Of a DNA stretch of 64,000 nucleotides, positions 35,631 through 43,263 are shown piece by piece. The translations under genes and the position numbers were made by a program. Each line of letters opens with the position of its first letter. Within the stretch, counting starts at the first letter, position 1. Where the stretch lies: assembly GCA_021325215.1 (NCBI GenBank), contig JAJPHO010000096.1, positions 1 through 64,000 of the forward strand. The letters run 5' to 3'. The notes below the pieces were generated by a model. The model was not told the origin of the DNA. It saw only the letters and a program-made list of their open reading frames with translations, and did not search any database. This DNA is from Alphaproteobacteria bacterium. GTDB lineage: Bacteria > Pseudomonadota > Alphaproteobacteria > Rhodospirillales > Magnetospirillaceae.

Positions 35631-36845
35631 TCAGGCGATGGCGAGGTAACGCCGCCGCAAGGGCTTCAGCACCGTATAGGCGAGCAGCGCGGTGGCCAGA
35701 TCGCAGGCGATCACCAGGGAAAAGACCGGCATCCAGGTGCCGGTTCTTTCATGCAGAAGGGCCGCCAGCGGCCCGCCCAGCACCGAGCCGATGCCCTGCG
35801 CCATGTAGAGAAATCCGTAATTGGTGGTGCAGTGCCGTTCGCCGAACGTGTCGGTCAGCACCGAGGGAAACAGCGAGAAGATCTCGCCCCAGCCGAAGAA
35901 GACCACCCCTGACAGCACCACGAACAGCACCGCATTGTCGCGGGTGGCGAACCAGGCGATCATCGCCAAGGCCTCGCCGCCGAAGGCCAGGGTCATGGTG
36001 TTCTCCCGGCCGATGCGGTCCGACAGCCAGCCGAAGAAGGGGCGGGTCAGGCCGTTGGTGACGCGGTCGATGGTCAGCGCCAGGGGCACGGCCGCGGCGC
36101 CGAACACGGTGGTGCCGGCAATGCCGAAATCCTTGGCGAAGCTGGCCATCTGCGAGATCACCATCAGCCCCGAGGTCGACATCATCGTCATCATCAGGAA
36201 CAGCAGCCAGAAGACGGGCGTCTTCAGCATTTCCCGTGGGGTCGCGCCGCTTCCGGCGGCTTCGATCGCGGCGAGCCGGGGCCTTTTCACGCCCTGCGCC
36301 GCCGCCAGCCCGACCAGGCCGAGGATCGTTCCGAAAATCTCCAGGGTCTGCTGATACCCCGAGGCGGCCAGACTGTCCGAGATGGGAAAGGTTGTGACGA
36401 TGGCGCCGAAGCCGTAGCCGGCCGCCGCCATGCCGGCGGCGAAGCCCCGCTTGTCGGGGAACCATTCGACCATCAGCCCTACCACGCCGACATAGATGAT
36501 GCCGGTGCCGATGCCGCCCAGGCCGCCATAGGTCAGGTAGAGCAGGGTGACGCTTTGAACCTGGGCCGCCAGCACCCAGCTCGCCCCGGTCAGGACCGCA
36601 CCGGCCGACAGCAGCAGGCGCGGGCCGAATCTCTCGACCAGCCATCCCTGGAAGGGCGAGAAGAAGGTCTGGATCACGATCAGCACCGAGAAGGTCACCT
36701 GCAGTTCGGCCAGCGACACGCCCAGTGCCGCGCCGAGCGGCTTGGTGAACAAGGTCCAGACATATTGCGAACTGGAGATCGACATCATGCAGATGACGCC
36801 CAGCGCGAGCTGCAGCCAGCGGAACTTCGGCGACGATTCGGTCAT
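35631..36845 (-). CDS. MFS transporter, OFA (oxalate/formate antiporter-like) family
   Basis: Inner-membrane carrier of 404 residues with about 12 helices. RWLQLALGVICMMSISSSQYVWTLF and the TYGGLGGIGTGIIYVG and PDKRGFAAGMAAAGYGFGA segments are typical of OFA-type transporters such as OxlT. Substrates are small organic acids; oxalate is not certain, since no oxalate catabolic gene is nearby. I chose the ATG at 36845 (AAGGGAAGG upstream); a frame from 36884 adds 13 residues. A gap of 83 bases separates its stop from the gamma-glutamyltransferase start. Confidence 0.88.
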   Translation of the reverse strand: MTESSPKFRWLQLALGVICMMSISSSQYVWTLFTKPLGAALGVSLAELQVTFSVLIVIQTFFSPFQGWLVERFGPRLLLSAGAVLTGASWVLAAQVQSVTLLYLTYGGLGGIGTGIIYVGVVGLMVEWFPDKRGFAAGMAAAGYGFGAIVTTFPISDSLAASGYQQTLEIFGTILGLVGLAAAQGVKRPRLAAIEAAGSGATPREMLKTPVFWLLFLMMTMMSTSGLMVISQMASFAKDFGIAGTTVFGAAAVPLALTIDRVTNGLTRPFFGWLSDRIGRENTMTLAFGGEALAMIAWFATRDNAVLFVVLSGVVFFGWGEIFSLFPSVLTDTFGERHCTTNYGFLYMAQGIGSVLGGPLAALLHERTGTWMPVFSLVIACDLATALLAYTVLKPLRRRYLAIA

Positions 36846-36944
36846 GACCTTCCCTTTCCTCGGTGCGATGAGGAAAGTCAGCAAGCGGCGTGCCAGGGGA
36901 AATTGGCGGAAACCCGCCGGTTATCCGATGTTTTTGCCCAAAAG

Positions 36945-36959
36945 GGCGGCAGTGCCGCC
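36945..36959 (-). terminator. Weak terminator after the CGNR regulator
   Basis: A 6-bp GC stem (36945-36950 with 36954-36959) with a 3-base loop lies just after the regulator stop and is followed on the minus strand by four T. Short, so only a plausible terminator. Confidence 0.45.
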
Positions 36960-36969
36960 TAAAAGAAGA

Positions 36970-37584
36970 TCAATGCCGGTGCGCCTTCGCGCGCTGGCGA
37001 TGCGCCGCCTGCTTGGCGCGGTTGCCGCATATCGCCATGCTGCACCAGCGCCGCGCATGACCCTTGGTATGGTCGGCGAACAGCAGGGTGCAGGCCGGGC
37101 CCTCGCAAGCCTTCACATAGGTGAAGTCCTCGCCGGTAACCAGATGCGCCAGCGCCTCGCCGATCGGAAGCAGCAGGGAGTCCGGGGTGCGCCAGCGGCG
37201 CGCCGAATGAAGGTGCAGGCCGCCGCCCGTCACCTCGATCCGGCCGAAGGCATCGTCGCGCTCCAGCAGGCGGTTCAGCGGTTCCAGCTCGCTCAACGCG
37301 CCGGCATCGAGCGCGCGTCCCTTGTGATCGCGCACAAATCCCCGGAACCACTCGCGCAAGGATCTGGCCTGGTCCGCCACCTTGTCGAGTTCGCCGGGCA
37401 GGGCATTGGCCCGCAGATCCCGCAGAACATCGTCTGGCACCAACTTCGCCTGACCAAGCCAGAACAGCAATCCTTCACCATCGGCGATCCAGTCGACCGG
37501 GGTGTCGACCGGCGTCGCCACCGAATTGAGAAAATCCAATCCGGGCGCGTCGGCGACGAAGATGGCGGGTGAATGACGGTCCAT
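36970..37584 (-). CDS. CGNR zinc-finger transcriptional regulator (ABATE domain)
   Basis: A 204-residue protein with an N-terminal ABATE domain (FVADAPGLDFLNSVATPVDTPVDWIADGEGLLFWL) and a C-terminal CGNR zinc finger (CEGPACTLLFADHTKGHARRWCSMAICGNRAKQ), in which the four Cys ligands are all present. These proteins are thought to be stress-linked DNA-binding regulators. The ATG at 37584 has GGAGAG upstream; the open frame continues far beyond but without start support. It is transcribed divergently from a hydrolase/hydrolase/SDR operon and probably controls it through the 112-base shared region. Confidence 0.92.
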   Translation of the reverse strand: MDRHSPAIFVADAPGLDFLNSVATPVDTPVDWIADGEGLLFWLGQAKLVPDDVLRDLRANALPGELDKVADQARSLREWFRGFVRDHKGRALDAGALSELEPLNRLLERDDAFGRIEVTGGGLHLHSARRWRTPDSLLLPIGEALAHLVTGEDFTYVKACEGPACTLLFADHTKGHARRWCSMAICGNRAKQAAHRQRAKAHRH

Positions 37585-37654
37585 CGCAACTCTCCTCAAC
37601 GATGAGATGAGCATAACCCCTAAAAAATAGTTTGACAAGTTACGACTGGCGATA

Positions 37655-37685
37655 GTAACCATCATATATCGAATTTGGTGGTTAC
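37655..37685. promoter_or_regulatory. Operator-like inverted repeat in the CGNR/hydrolase divergent region
   Basis: GTAACCATCA (37655-37664) and TGGTGGTTAC (37676-37685) form a 10-bp inverted repeat with one mismatch around an 11-base AT-rich spacer. TTGACA at 37632 lies upstream. The repeat ends 11 bases before the hydrolase ATG, so a bound protein would block expression. Confidence 0.5.
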
Positions 37686-37696
37686 GGAGAAAGCCG

Positions 37697-38377
37697 ATGT
37701 CCTCGAACAGTGTGAATGTCGTTCTCGTCCATGGCGCCTGGGCCGACGGATCGAGCTGGGCCAAGGTCGCCGCTCCGCTGGCGGCCAGCGGCGTCAAAGT
37801 GATCGCGGCGCAGATGCCGCTGACCTCGCTGGAAGAAGATGTCGCCGCGGTCGGCCGCGCCATCGATCGGGCCGACGGTCCGGTGGTGCTGGTCGGCCAT
37901 GCTTATGGCGGCGCCGTGATCGGCGCGGTCCAGAGCGAGAAGGTGAAGGCGCTGGTCTATGTCGCCGCCGGCGCTCCGGACCAGGGCGAGACGATCATCG
38001 AAGCCTTTTACGGTGCCGAGCCCCCGCCGGTGAGCCCCGACGCCCATGGCCTGATCTATCTGCCGGACGACGTCATCGCCGGCGCCTTCGCCCCCGACGC
38101 GGAGACGGACGAAAAGGCGGTTCTGGCCGCCGTCCAGCGCCCGATCGCCATCGGCACCATCACCGTGCCGGTGCCCCATCCGCTGTGGAAGGACGTTCCC
38201 TCCTGGGCCCTGGTGGCCGAGCGTGACCTGATGCTGCCGGCCGAGACCCAGCGCCGCGTGGCCGAGCGCATGAAGGCCACCATCCGGTCGCACGACGTCG
38301 ATCACATGCCTCTGATCACGGCACCTTCGCTGGTTCTCGGAATTATCTCCGAGGCGGTCGCGAGTGTCACCCGATGA
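37697..38377 (+). CDS. Alpha/beta-hydrolase fold protein with Ala at the nucleophile position
   Basis: A 226-residue alpha/beta-hydrolase beginning NVVLVHGAWADGSSWAKV, with the oxyanion-hole HG motif. The nucleophile elbow reads GHAYGG, with Ala69 where a serine is expected in GHSYGG. The acid/His region (ALVAERDLMLP; HDVDHMPLITAP) is otherwise kept. This either makes it non-catalytic or places it in a subfamily using another mechanism. It has a GGAGA ribosome site 7 bases upstream, starts an apparent operon of three, and is divergent from the CGNR regulator. Confidence 0.87.
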   Translation: MSSNSVNVVLVHGAWADGSSWAKVAAPLAASGVKVIAAQMPLTSLEEDVAAVGRAIDRADGPVVLVGHAYGGAVIGAVQSEKVKALVYVAAGAPDQGETIIEAFYGAEPPPVSPDAHGLIYLPDDVIAGAFAPDAETDEKAVLAAVQRPIAIGTITVPVPHPLWKDVPSWALVAERDLMLPAETQRRVAERMKATIRSHDVDHMPLITAPSLVLGIISEAVASVTR

Positions 38378-38429
38378 TAACCTTCCTGATTTTTCTTTAT
38401 CAGTTACTGATCCACTAAGGAGACCAATC

Positions 38430-39272
38430 ATGACCAAGATCGTTTACCGCACCGCCGATGTTGACGGCACCGATGTGTTCTATCGCGAAGCCGGCCGCGC
38501 CGGCGCCCCGAAGCTGCTGCTGCTGCACGGCTTCCCCAGTTCCAGCCATATGTTCCGCGATCTGATCCCGCTGCTGGCCGACCGCTATCACATCGTCGCT
38601 CCCGATCTGCCGGGCTTCGGCAAGTCGGCCACCCCGGACGGCAAGCTGACCTTCGACCGCATCGCCGCCATCATCGACTGCTTTACCGAGGTGGTCGGCT
38701 TCGACCGCTACGCCGTCTATGTGTTCGATTACGGCGCCCCGACCGGCTTCCGCCTGGCGGTCAAGCATCCGGACCGGATCACCGCGATCATCTCGCAGAA
38801 CGGCAATGCCTATGAGGAAGGTCTGAGCGAGGGCTGGAATCCGATCCAGGCCTATTGGAAGGACCCGTCCCAGGCCAACCGCGACGCTCTGCGCGGTTTC
38901 CTGGCGCCGGAGACCACCATCTGGCAATACACCCACGGTGTGCCGGACGTGTCGGCGGTCTCGCCGGACGGCTATTCGCTGGACAATTTCTACATGACCC
39001 GTCCGGGCGCCCATGAGGTACAGCTCGACCTGTTCGGCGACTATAAGAGCAACGTCGCGCTCTATCCGGTGTTCCAGACCTATTTCCGCACCCATCAGCC
39101 GAAATTCCTGGCGGTGTGGGGCAGGAACGACCCGTTCTTCCTGCCGCCCGGCGCCGAGGCCTTCAAGCGCGACATCCTGAATGCCGAGGTGCGTTTCTTC
39201 GACACCGGCCATTTCGCCCTGGAAACCCATGTCGACGAGATCGCCCAGGCGATCCGCGATTTCCTGAAGTAG
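38430..39272 (+). CDS. Alpha/beta hydrolase, Asp-nucleophile type (epoxide hydrolase/dehalogenase-like)
   Basis: A 280-residue hydrolase with LLLHGFPSSSHMFRDLIP, VAPDLPGFGKS and a nucleophile elbow VFDYGAPTG carrying Asp rather than Ser. That is typical of epoxide hydrolases and haloalkane dehalogenases. The catalytic His is probably in FDTGHFALETH and the acid in VWGRNDPFF. The ATG at 38430 follows AAGGAGACC. The gap to the preceding gene is 52 bases and the next gene starts 9 bases after its stop, so it is the middle gene of the unit. Substrate unknown. Confidence 0.9.
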   Translation: MTKIVYRTADVDGTDVFYREAGRAGAPKLLLLHGFPSSSHMFRDLIPLLADRYHIVAPDLPGFGKSATPDGKLTFDRIAAIIDCFTEVVGFDRYAVYVFDYGAPTGFRLAVKHPDRITAIISQNGNAYEEGLSEGWNPIQAYWKDPSQANRDALRGFLAPETTIWQYTHGVPDVSAVSPDGYSLDNFYMTRPGAHEVQLDLFGDYKSNVALYPVFQTYFRTHQPKFLAVWGRNDPFFLPPGAEAFKRDILNAEVRFFDTGHFALETHVDEIAQAIRDFLK

Positions 39273-39281
39273 GAGGCGGAC

Positions 39282-40052
39282 ATGGCTCAATCCGTCGCTA
39301 TCGTGACGGGCGCCAGCCAGGGCATCGGGCAGGCAACTGCCCTTCGTCTGGCCCGCGATTTCGACGCCGTCGTGCTGGTCGCCCGTTCGCACGACAAGCT
39401 GGAGGAAACCGCCCGGGCCGTCGGCGAGATCGGTGCCGAGACCTTGATCGTCGAAGCCGATCTGGCCAAGCCGGACGCGGCACAGGCCGTGGTCGACCAG
39501 ACCCTGGCCGCATTTGGTCGGATCGACGCGCTGCTGAACATCGCCGGGGCGGCGCCGCAGATCGATCTGTTCGACATGACCGACGAGCAATGGGAGGGCG
39601 GCCTGGCGCTCAAGCTGCACGGCGCCCGCCGACTGACGGTCGCCGCCTGGCCGGCGCTGAAAAAGGCGCGCGGTTCGGTGGTTCTGATGTCGGGCAATTC
39701 GGCCGAGACGCCCAAAGCGGCCTTCGCCGCGGTGGCCGCCATCAATGCCGCCATCGTCGCCTTGGCCAAGGCCTTCGCCGAGCGGGGCATCGCCGATGGG
39801 GTTCAGGTCAACAGCGTACTGCCCGGCGCGGTGCTGACCCTCCGCCGCAGATCCTTCCTCGATCGCTGGGCGCCGGCCCACGGCATGAGTGTGGATCGGT
39901 CACTGGCCGAATTCCCCAAGCAGGCCGGTATCGCCCGGTTCGGCGAGGCGGAGGAGATCGCCGACCTGATGGCTTTCCTGGTCTCTCCCGGCGCCCGCTG
40001 GATGACCGGCTCGGCGCTGCGCATGGATGGCGGAGAGGTCAAATCGGTGTGA
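39282..40052 (+). CDS. Short-chain dehydrogenase/reductase-like protein lacking the YxxxK motif
   Basis: A 256-residue SDR fold protein. The cofactor site VTGASQGIGQATAL and the NIAGA motif are intact and Ser137 is in place. The usual catalytic Tyr and Lys are replaced: the region reads V151-A-A-I-N155 where YxxxK is expected. The C-terminal FLVSPGARWMTGSALRMDGG is normal. It may bind a nucleotide without normal dehydrogenase activity, or use other residues. It starts 9 bases after the Asp-nucleophile hydrolase with an AGGAGG ribosome site. Confidence 0.9.
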   Translation: MAQSVAIVTGASQGIGQATALRLARDFDAVVLVARSHDKLEETARAVGEIGAETLIVEADLAKPDAAQAVVDQTLAAFGRIDALLNIAGAAPQIDLFDMTDEQWEGGLALKLHGARRLTVAAWPALKKARGSVVLMSGNSAETPKAAFAAVAAINAAIVALAKAFAERGIADGVQVNSVLPGAVLTLRRRSFLDRWAPAHGMSVDRSLAEFPKQAGIARFGEAEEIADLMAFLVSPGARWMTGSALRMDGGEVKSV

Positions 40053-40077
40053 TCCGCCTTTTCCCGCAAGCGGGGGC

Positions 40078-40244
40078 TTAACAGGGTGCGTAAAAACCAT
40101 TGCGCTACTGCGCTCGGGAAATCTTTGTTCAGCTCGCGTCAAGTCCTCGCGAGATAGCTTCGGCTATCTCGCTTCGGCCTTTCCTAATCTGACCAAATTT
40201 TCCCGTCGCTCGCTATGCGCAAGCCTTTTTCCGCCCCCTGTTAA
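40078..40244. repeat. MITE-like element with terminal inverted repeats and internal hairpin
   Basis: A 167-base segment bounded by TTAACAGGG (40078-40086) and CCCTGTTAA (40236-40244). The similarity continues inward for about 19 more bases with 14 matches. At its centre is a perfect 10-bp hairpin with a TTCG loop (40149-40158 with 40163-40172). It fills most of the 252-base gap between the SDR and the MFS gene and has no coding character. A small non-autonomous mobile element or a large imperfect hairpin terminator would both fit. Confidence 0.6.
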
Positions 40245-40304
40245 TCCAGATCAAATTTGCCGGTCTCCGTCGATGGTAAGCATGGCCCATCGTGATTTGC
40301 GGAG

Positions 40305-41600
40305 ATGCGGACTGCCATGCCCATTCTGTCGAAACCCCCGGTGAGCGTATCGCCGGCCGAGCATCTGCGGATCAGTTTCATAGCAGCCTGGATGCTGTGC
40401 CTTATCTTCTATTTCGTGCAGTACGGGCTGCGCTCGGCGCCCGGAATCATGCTGCCCGAACTGGGCCATAAGCATGGTTTGAACGCCGTCGAGCTCGGCT
40501 CGATGATCGGGCTTTATTATTATACCTATGCGCTGTTCGCCATCGTCGCCGGCGCCGCGCTGGACCGGCTCGGCGCGAAATATGTGGTGCCGGTCGGCAT
40601 TCTCGCCCTCGCCGCGGGCGCGGCGCTGTTCGGCATCGGGGACGTGACGACGGCGAGCGTCGGGCGCCTGTTGCAGGGCGCCGGGTCCGCCGTCGCCTTC
40701 ACCGGCGCCGTCTATCTCGCGACGCGCGGCTTTCCCAAGGAATGGCTGGCGACCGCCGTCGGCGTCACGCAATGTCTGGGCATGCTGGGCGGATCGGTCG
40801 GCCAGTTCGCCGTGGCGCCTCTGATCCACACGGTTATCTCCTGGGAGAGTTTCTGGCTCATCTCGGGCGGTGTGCTGGTGTGCATCGGGCTGGGCCTGGC
40901 GGTGATCACCCCGAGTTCCGGGCAGAAGCCCGCCGCCAGTGGTCCCTGGTGGGAAATGCTGCGCCCCTATGGGACCGTGCTGAGCAATCCGCAATCCTAT
41001 CTGTGCGGCATCACCGCCGGCCTGCTGTTCCTGCCGACCACCATCTTCGACATGATCTGGGGCGTTTCCTTCCTGCGCGACGGCCAGCATGTCGCCTATG
41101 CCGATGCCGTGCTGCGCGCCAGTACGGTGCCCATGGGGTGGGTGATCGGCTGTCCGCTGCTGGGCTATATCGCCGACTATGTCGGCCGCCGCAAGCCCGT
41201 GGTGCTGGGCGGCGTCGCGCTGATGTTGGCGACCGGCAGCGCCATCCTTTATCTGTCGGACGGGATCTTTCCGCACTATGTGCTCGGCCTGCTGTTCGGC
41301 ATCGGTTCGGGCGCGGCGATGATCCCCTACAGCATCATCAAGGAAGTCAATCCGGACGAGGTCAAGGGCAGCGCCACCGGCGCCATCAATTTCCTGGTGT
41401 TCACCATGACCGCGCTGCTCAACCCGATGTTCGGGCGCTATCTCAAGGCGCTGGAGCCGAACGGCCAGCTCGGGCTGCAGGATTTCCGAAGCGCCGGTTC
41501 GCTGCTGATCGGCGGCATCGTCCTGGCCGGAATTCTGGCCTTCTTCCTGCGCGAGACCGGACATGCGGTCCGGACTTCTCCCACCGCCGCCAAGCCGTAA
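40305..41600 (+). CDS. MFS transporter
   Basis: Inner-membrane major facilitator of 431 residues with about 12 helices. GSMIGLYYYTYALFAIVAGAALDRLGAKYV and ADYVGRRKPVVLGG carry the family loop motifs. The C-terminal half has YSIIKEVNPDEVKGSATGAINFLVFT, which resembles organic-acid transporters. A substrate is not evident; the adjoining pyruvate oxidoreductase genes suggest an organic acid, by context only. The ATG at 40317 is an alternative start with GGAG at a longer spacing. It is 13 bases before the Fe-S oxidoreductase and likely co-transcribed. Confidence 0.86.
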   Translation: MRTAMPILSKPPVSVSPAEHLRISFIAAWMLCLIFYFVQYGLRSAPGIMLPELGHKHGLNAVELGSMIGLYYYTYALFAIVAGAALDRLGAKYVVPVGILALAAGAALFGIGDVTTASVGRLLQGAGSAVAFTGAVYLATRGFPKEWLATAVGVTQCLGMLGGSVGQFAVAPLIHTVISWESFWLISGGVLVCIGLGLAVITPSSGQKPAASGPWWEMLRPYGTVLSNPQSYLCGITAGLLFLPTTIFDMIWGVSFLRDGQHVAYADAVLRASTVPMGWVIGCPLLGYIADYVGRRKPVVLGGVALMLATGSAILYLSDGIFPHYVLGLLFGIGSGAAMIPYSIIKEVNPDEVKGSATGAINFLVFTMTALLNPMFGRYLKALEPNGQLGLQDFRSAGSLLIGGIVLAGILAFFLRETGHAVRTSPTAAKP

Positions 41601-41613
41601 GGGGTCACCGGTC

Positions 41614-43263
41614 ATGCAACGATCGCTTCAGGACATGAGCCCGCCTGTCGACCTGACGGCGCGGCACTCCGTCGGGGCCAGGCGGACCAGCCACCCCGTC
41701 TATGTCGACCTGCTGCCGCCCTGCAACAATGCCTGCCCCGCCGGGGAAAACGTCCAGGCGTGGCTGGACGCCGCCCAGGCCGGGCGCTGGCGCCAGGCCT
41801 GGGACATCCTGACCGCCGACAATCCGTTCCCGGCCATCCATGGGCGCGTCTGCTACCACCCGTGCGAGGATCACTGCAATCGCGGCGAACTCGATTCTTC
41901 GGTAAGTATCCATGCCGTCGAGCGCTTTCTCGGCGACATGGCGCTGGCCGAGGGATGGGTTGCGTCCCGCGCCCCCGATACCGGCAAGAGCGTGCTCGTC
42001 GTCGGTGCCGGCCCGAGCGGCCTGTCCGCCGCCTGGCATCTGGCCCGGCTGGGCCATCGGGTGGAGATCCGCGAAGCGGGACCGATCGCCGGCGGCATGC
42101 TGCAATTCGGCATTCCCGCCTACCGTCTGCCGCGCGATGTGCTGGCGCGGGAGGTGGCGCGGGTCGAGGCGCTGGGTGTGACGATCGTGCTCAATCACCG
42201 GGTCGAGGACCTGCTGGAGGAGCAGCGCCAGGGCGGGTTCGATGCGGTCTATATCGCGATCGGCGCGCAGGTCGGACGCCATATCGAGATTCCGGCGCGC
42301 GACGCCGCCCGCATCGTCGACGCCATGTCGCTGCTGCGCGCCGCGAGCGCCGGCGAGACGCCGTCGCTGGGGCGGCGCGTGGTGATCTATGGCGGCGGCA
42401 ATACAGCGATGGACGCGGCGCGGACGGCGCGCCGGCTGGGCGCCGAGGATGCGATGATCGTCTATCACCGCGACGCCGGACATATGGCCGCCCACGCCTT
42501 CGAGGCCGCGGAGGCGCAGGCCGAGGGCATCACCATCAAATGGCTGACCAGCATCAAGGAGATGACCGGCGAGGACATCACGGTCGAGCGGATGACGATC
42601 GACGAGGCCGGCAAGATCCACCCTACCGGCGAGATCGAGACCTTGAAGGCCGATTCGGTGGTGCTGGCCCTGGGCCAGAGCACCGAGGTCGCTTTCCTGC
42701 GCCGCGTGCCGGGCATCGCGTTCGATACCGGCGGCACCGTACTGGTGGGCGAGGACATGCAGACCGGCCACCCCGGCGTCTTCGCGGGCGGCGACGTGAC
42801 CCCGGCCCAGCGCAGCGTCACCAACGCGGTGGGCTTGGGCAAGCGCGCGGCGCGGCATATCGACGCCTGGCTGTTCGGACGGACCTGGCAGCACCCCGAG
42901 CGCCATCGCGGGGTGTCGTTCGCCGATCTGCACCTGCCGATCTATGACGACGCCTTGAAGGCGGCGCAGCCCGAGGTGCCGGTCGCCGACCGCACCGGCT
43001 TCGAGGAGATCGTCGGCGGGCTCGATTCCCGGGCGGCGCAGCACGAGGCTGCGCGCTGCCTGTCCTGCGGCAATTGCTATGAATGCGACAATTGCTACGC
43101 CGCCTGTCCGGAAGACGCCATCGTCAAGCTCGGGCCGGGCAATGGTTACACCGTCAATCTCGACCAATGCACCGGCTGCCGGGCCTGCTTCGAGCAATGT
43201 CCCTGCCACGCGATAGACATGGTGGCGGAACCCGCCGCCACACCCAACGGAGACGCCGCATGA
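41614..43263 (+). CDS. GltD-like FAD/NAD(P) oxidoreductase with C-terminal 2x[4Fe-4S] domain
   Basis: A 549-residue flavoprotein related to the glutamate synthase small subunit and to PreT. The N-terminal cysteine domain has CNNACPAGENVQAWL and HGRVCYHPCEDHCNRG. The FAD site is VVGAGPSGLSAAWHLARLGH and the NAD(P) site IYGGGNTAMDAARTARRLGA. The C-terminal ferredoxin domain has CLSCGNCYECDNCYAACPEDAI and CTGCRACFEQCPCHAIDM, enough for two clusters. It probably passes electrons between NAD(P)H and the ferredoxin-linked NifJ next to it. It overlaps nifJ by ATGA, so the two are coupled. Confidence 0.9.
   Translation: MQRSLQDMSPPVDLTARHSVGARRTSHPVYVDLLPPCNNACPAGENVQAWLDAAQAGRWRQAWDILTADNPFPAIHGRVCYHPCEDHCNRGELDSSVSIHAVERFLGDMALAEGWVASRAPDTGKSVLVVGAGPSGLSAAWHLARLGHRVEIREAGPIAGGMLQFGIPAYRLPRDVLAREVARVEALGVTIVLNHRVEDLLEEQRQGGFDAVYIAIGAQVGRHIEIPARDAARIVDAMSLLRAASAGETPSLGRRVVIYGGGNTAMDAARTARRLGAEDAMIVYHRDAGHMAAHAFEAAEAQAEGITIKWLTSIKEMTGEDITVERMTIDEAGKIHPTGEIETLKADSVVLALGQSTEVAFLRRVPGIAFDTGGTVLVGEDMQTGHPGVFAGGDVTPAQRSVTNAVGLGKRAARHIDAWLFGRTWQHPERHRGVSFADLHLPIYDDALKAAQPEVPVADRTGFEEIVGGLDSRAAQHEAARCLSCGNCYECDNCYAACPEDAIVKLGPGNGYTVNLDQCTGCRACFEQCPCHAIDMVAEPAATPNGDAA

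Noticed and set aside
40149-40172. A TTCG-loop hairpin as an intrinsic terminator
   Set aside because: No T run follows on either strand; it is better treated as part of the inverted-repeat element.
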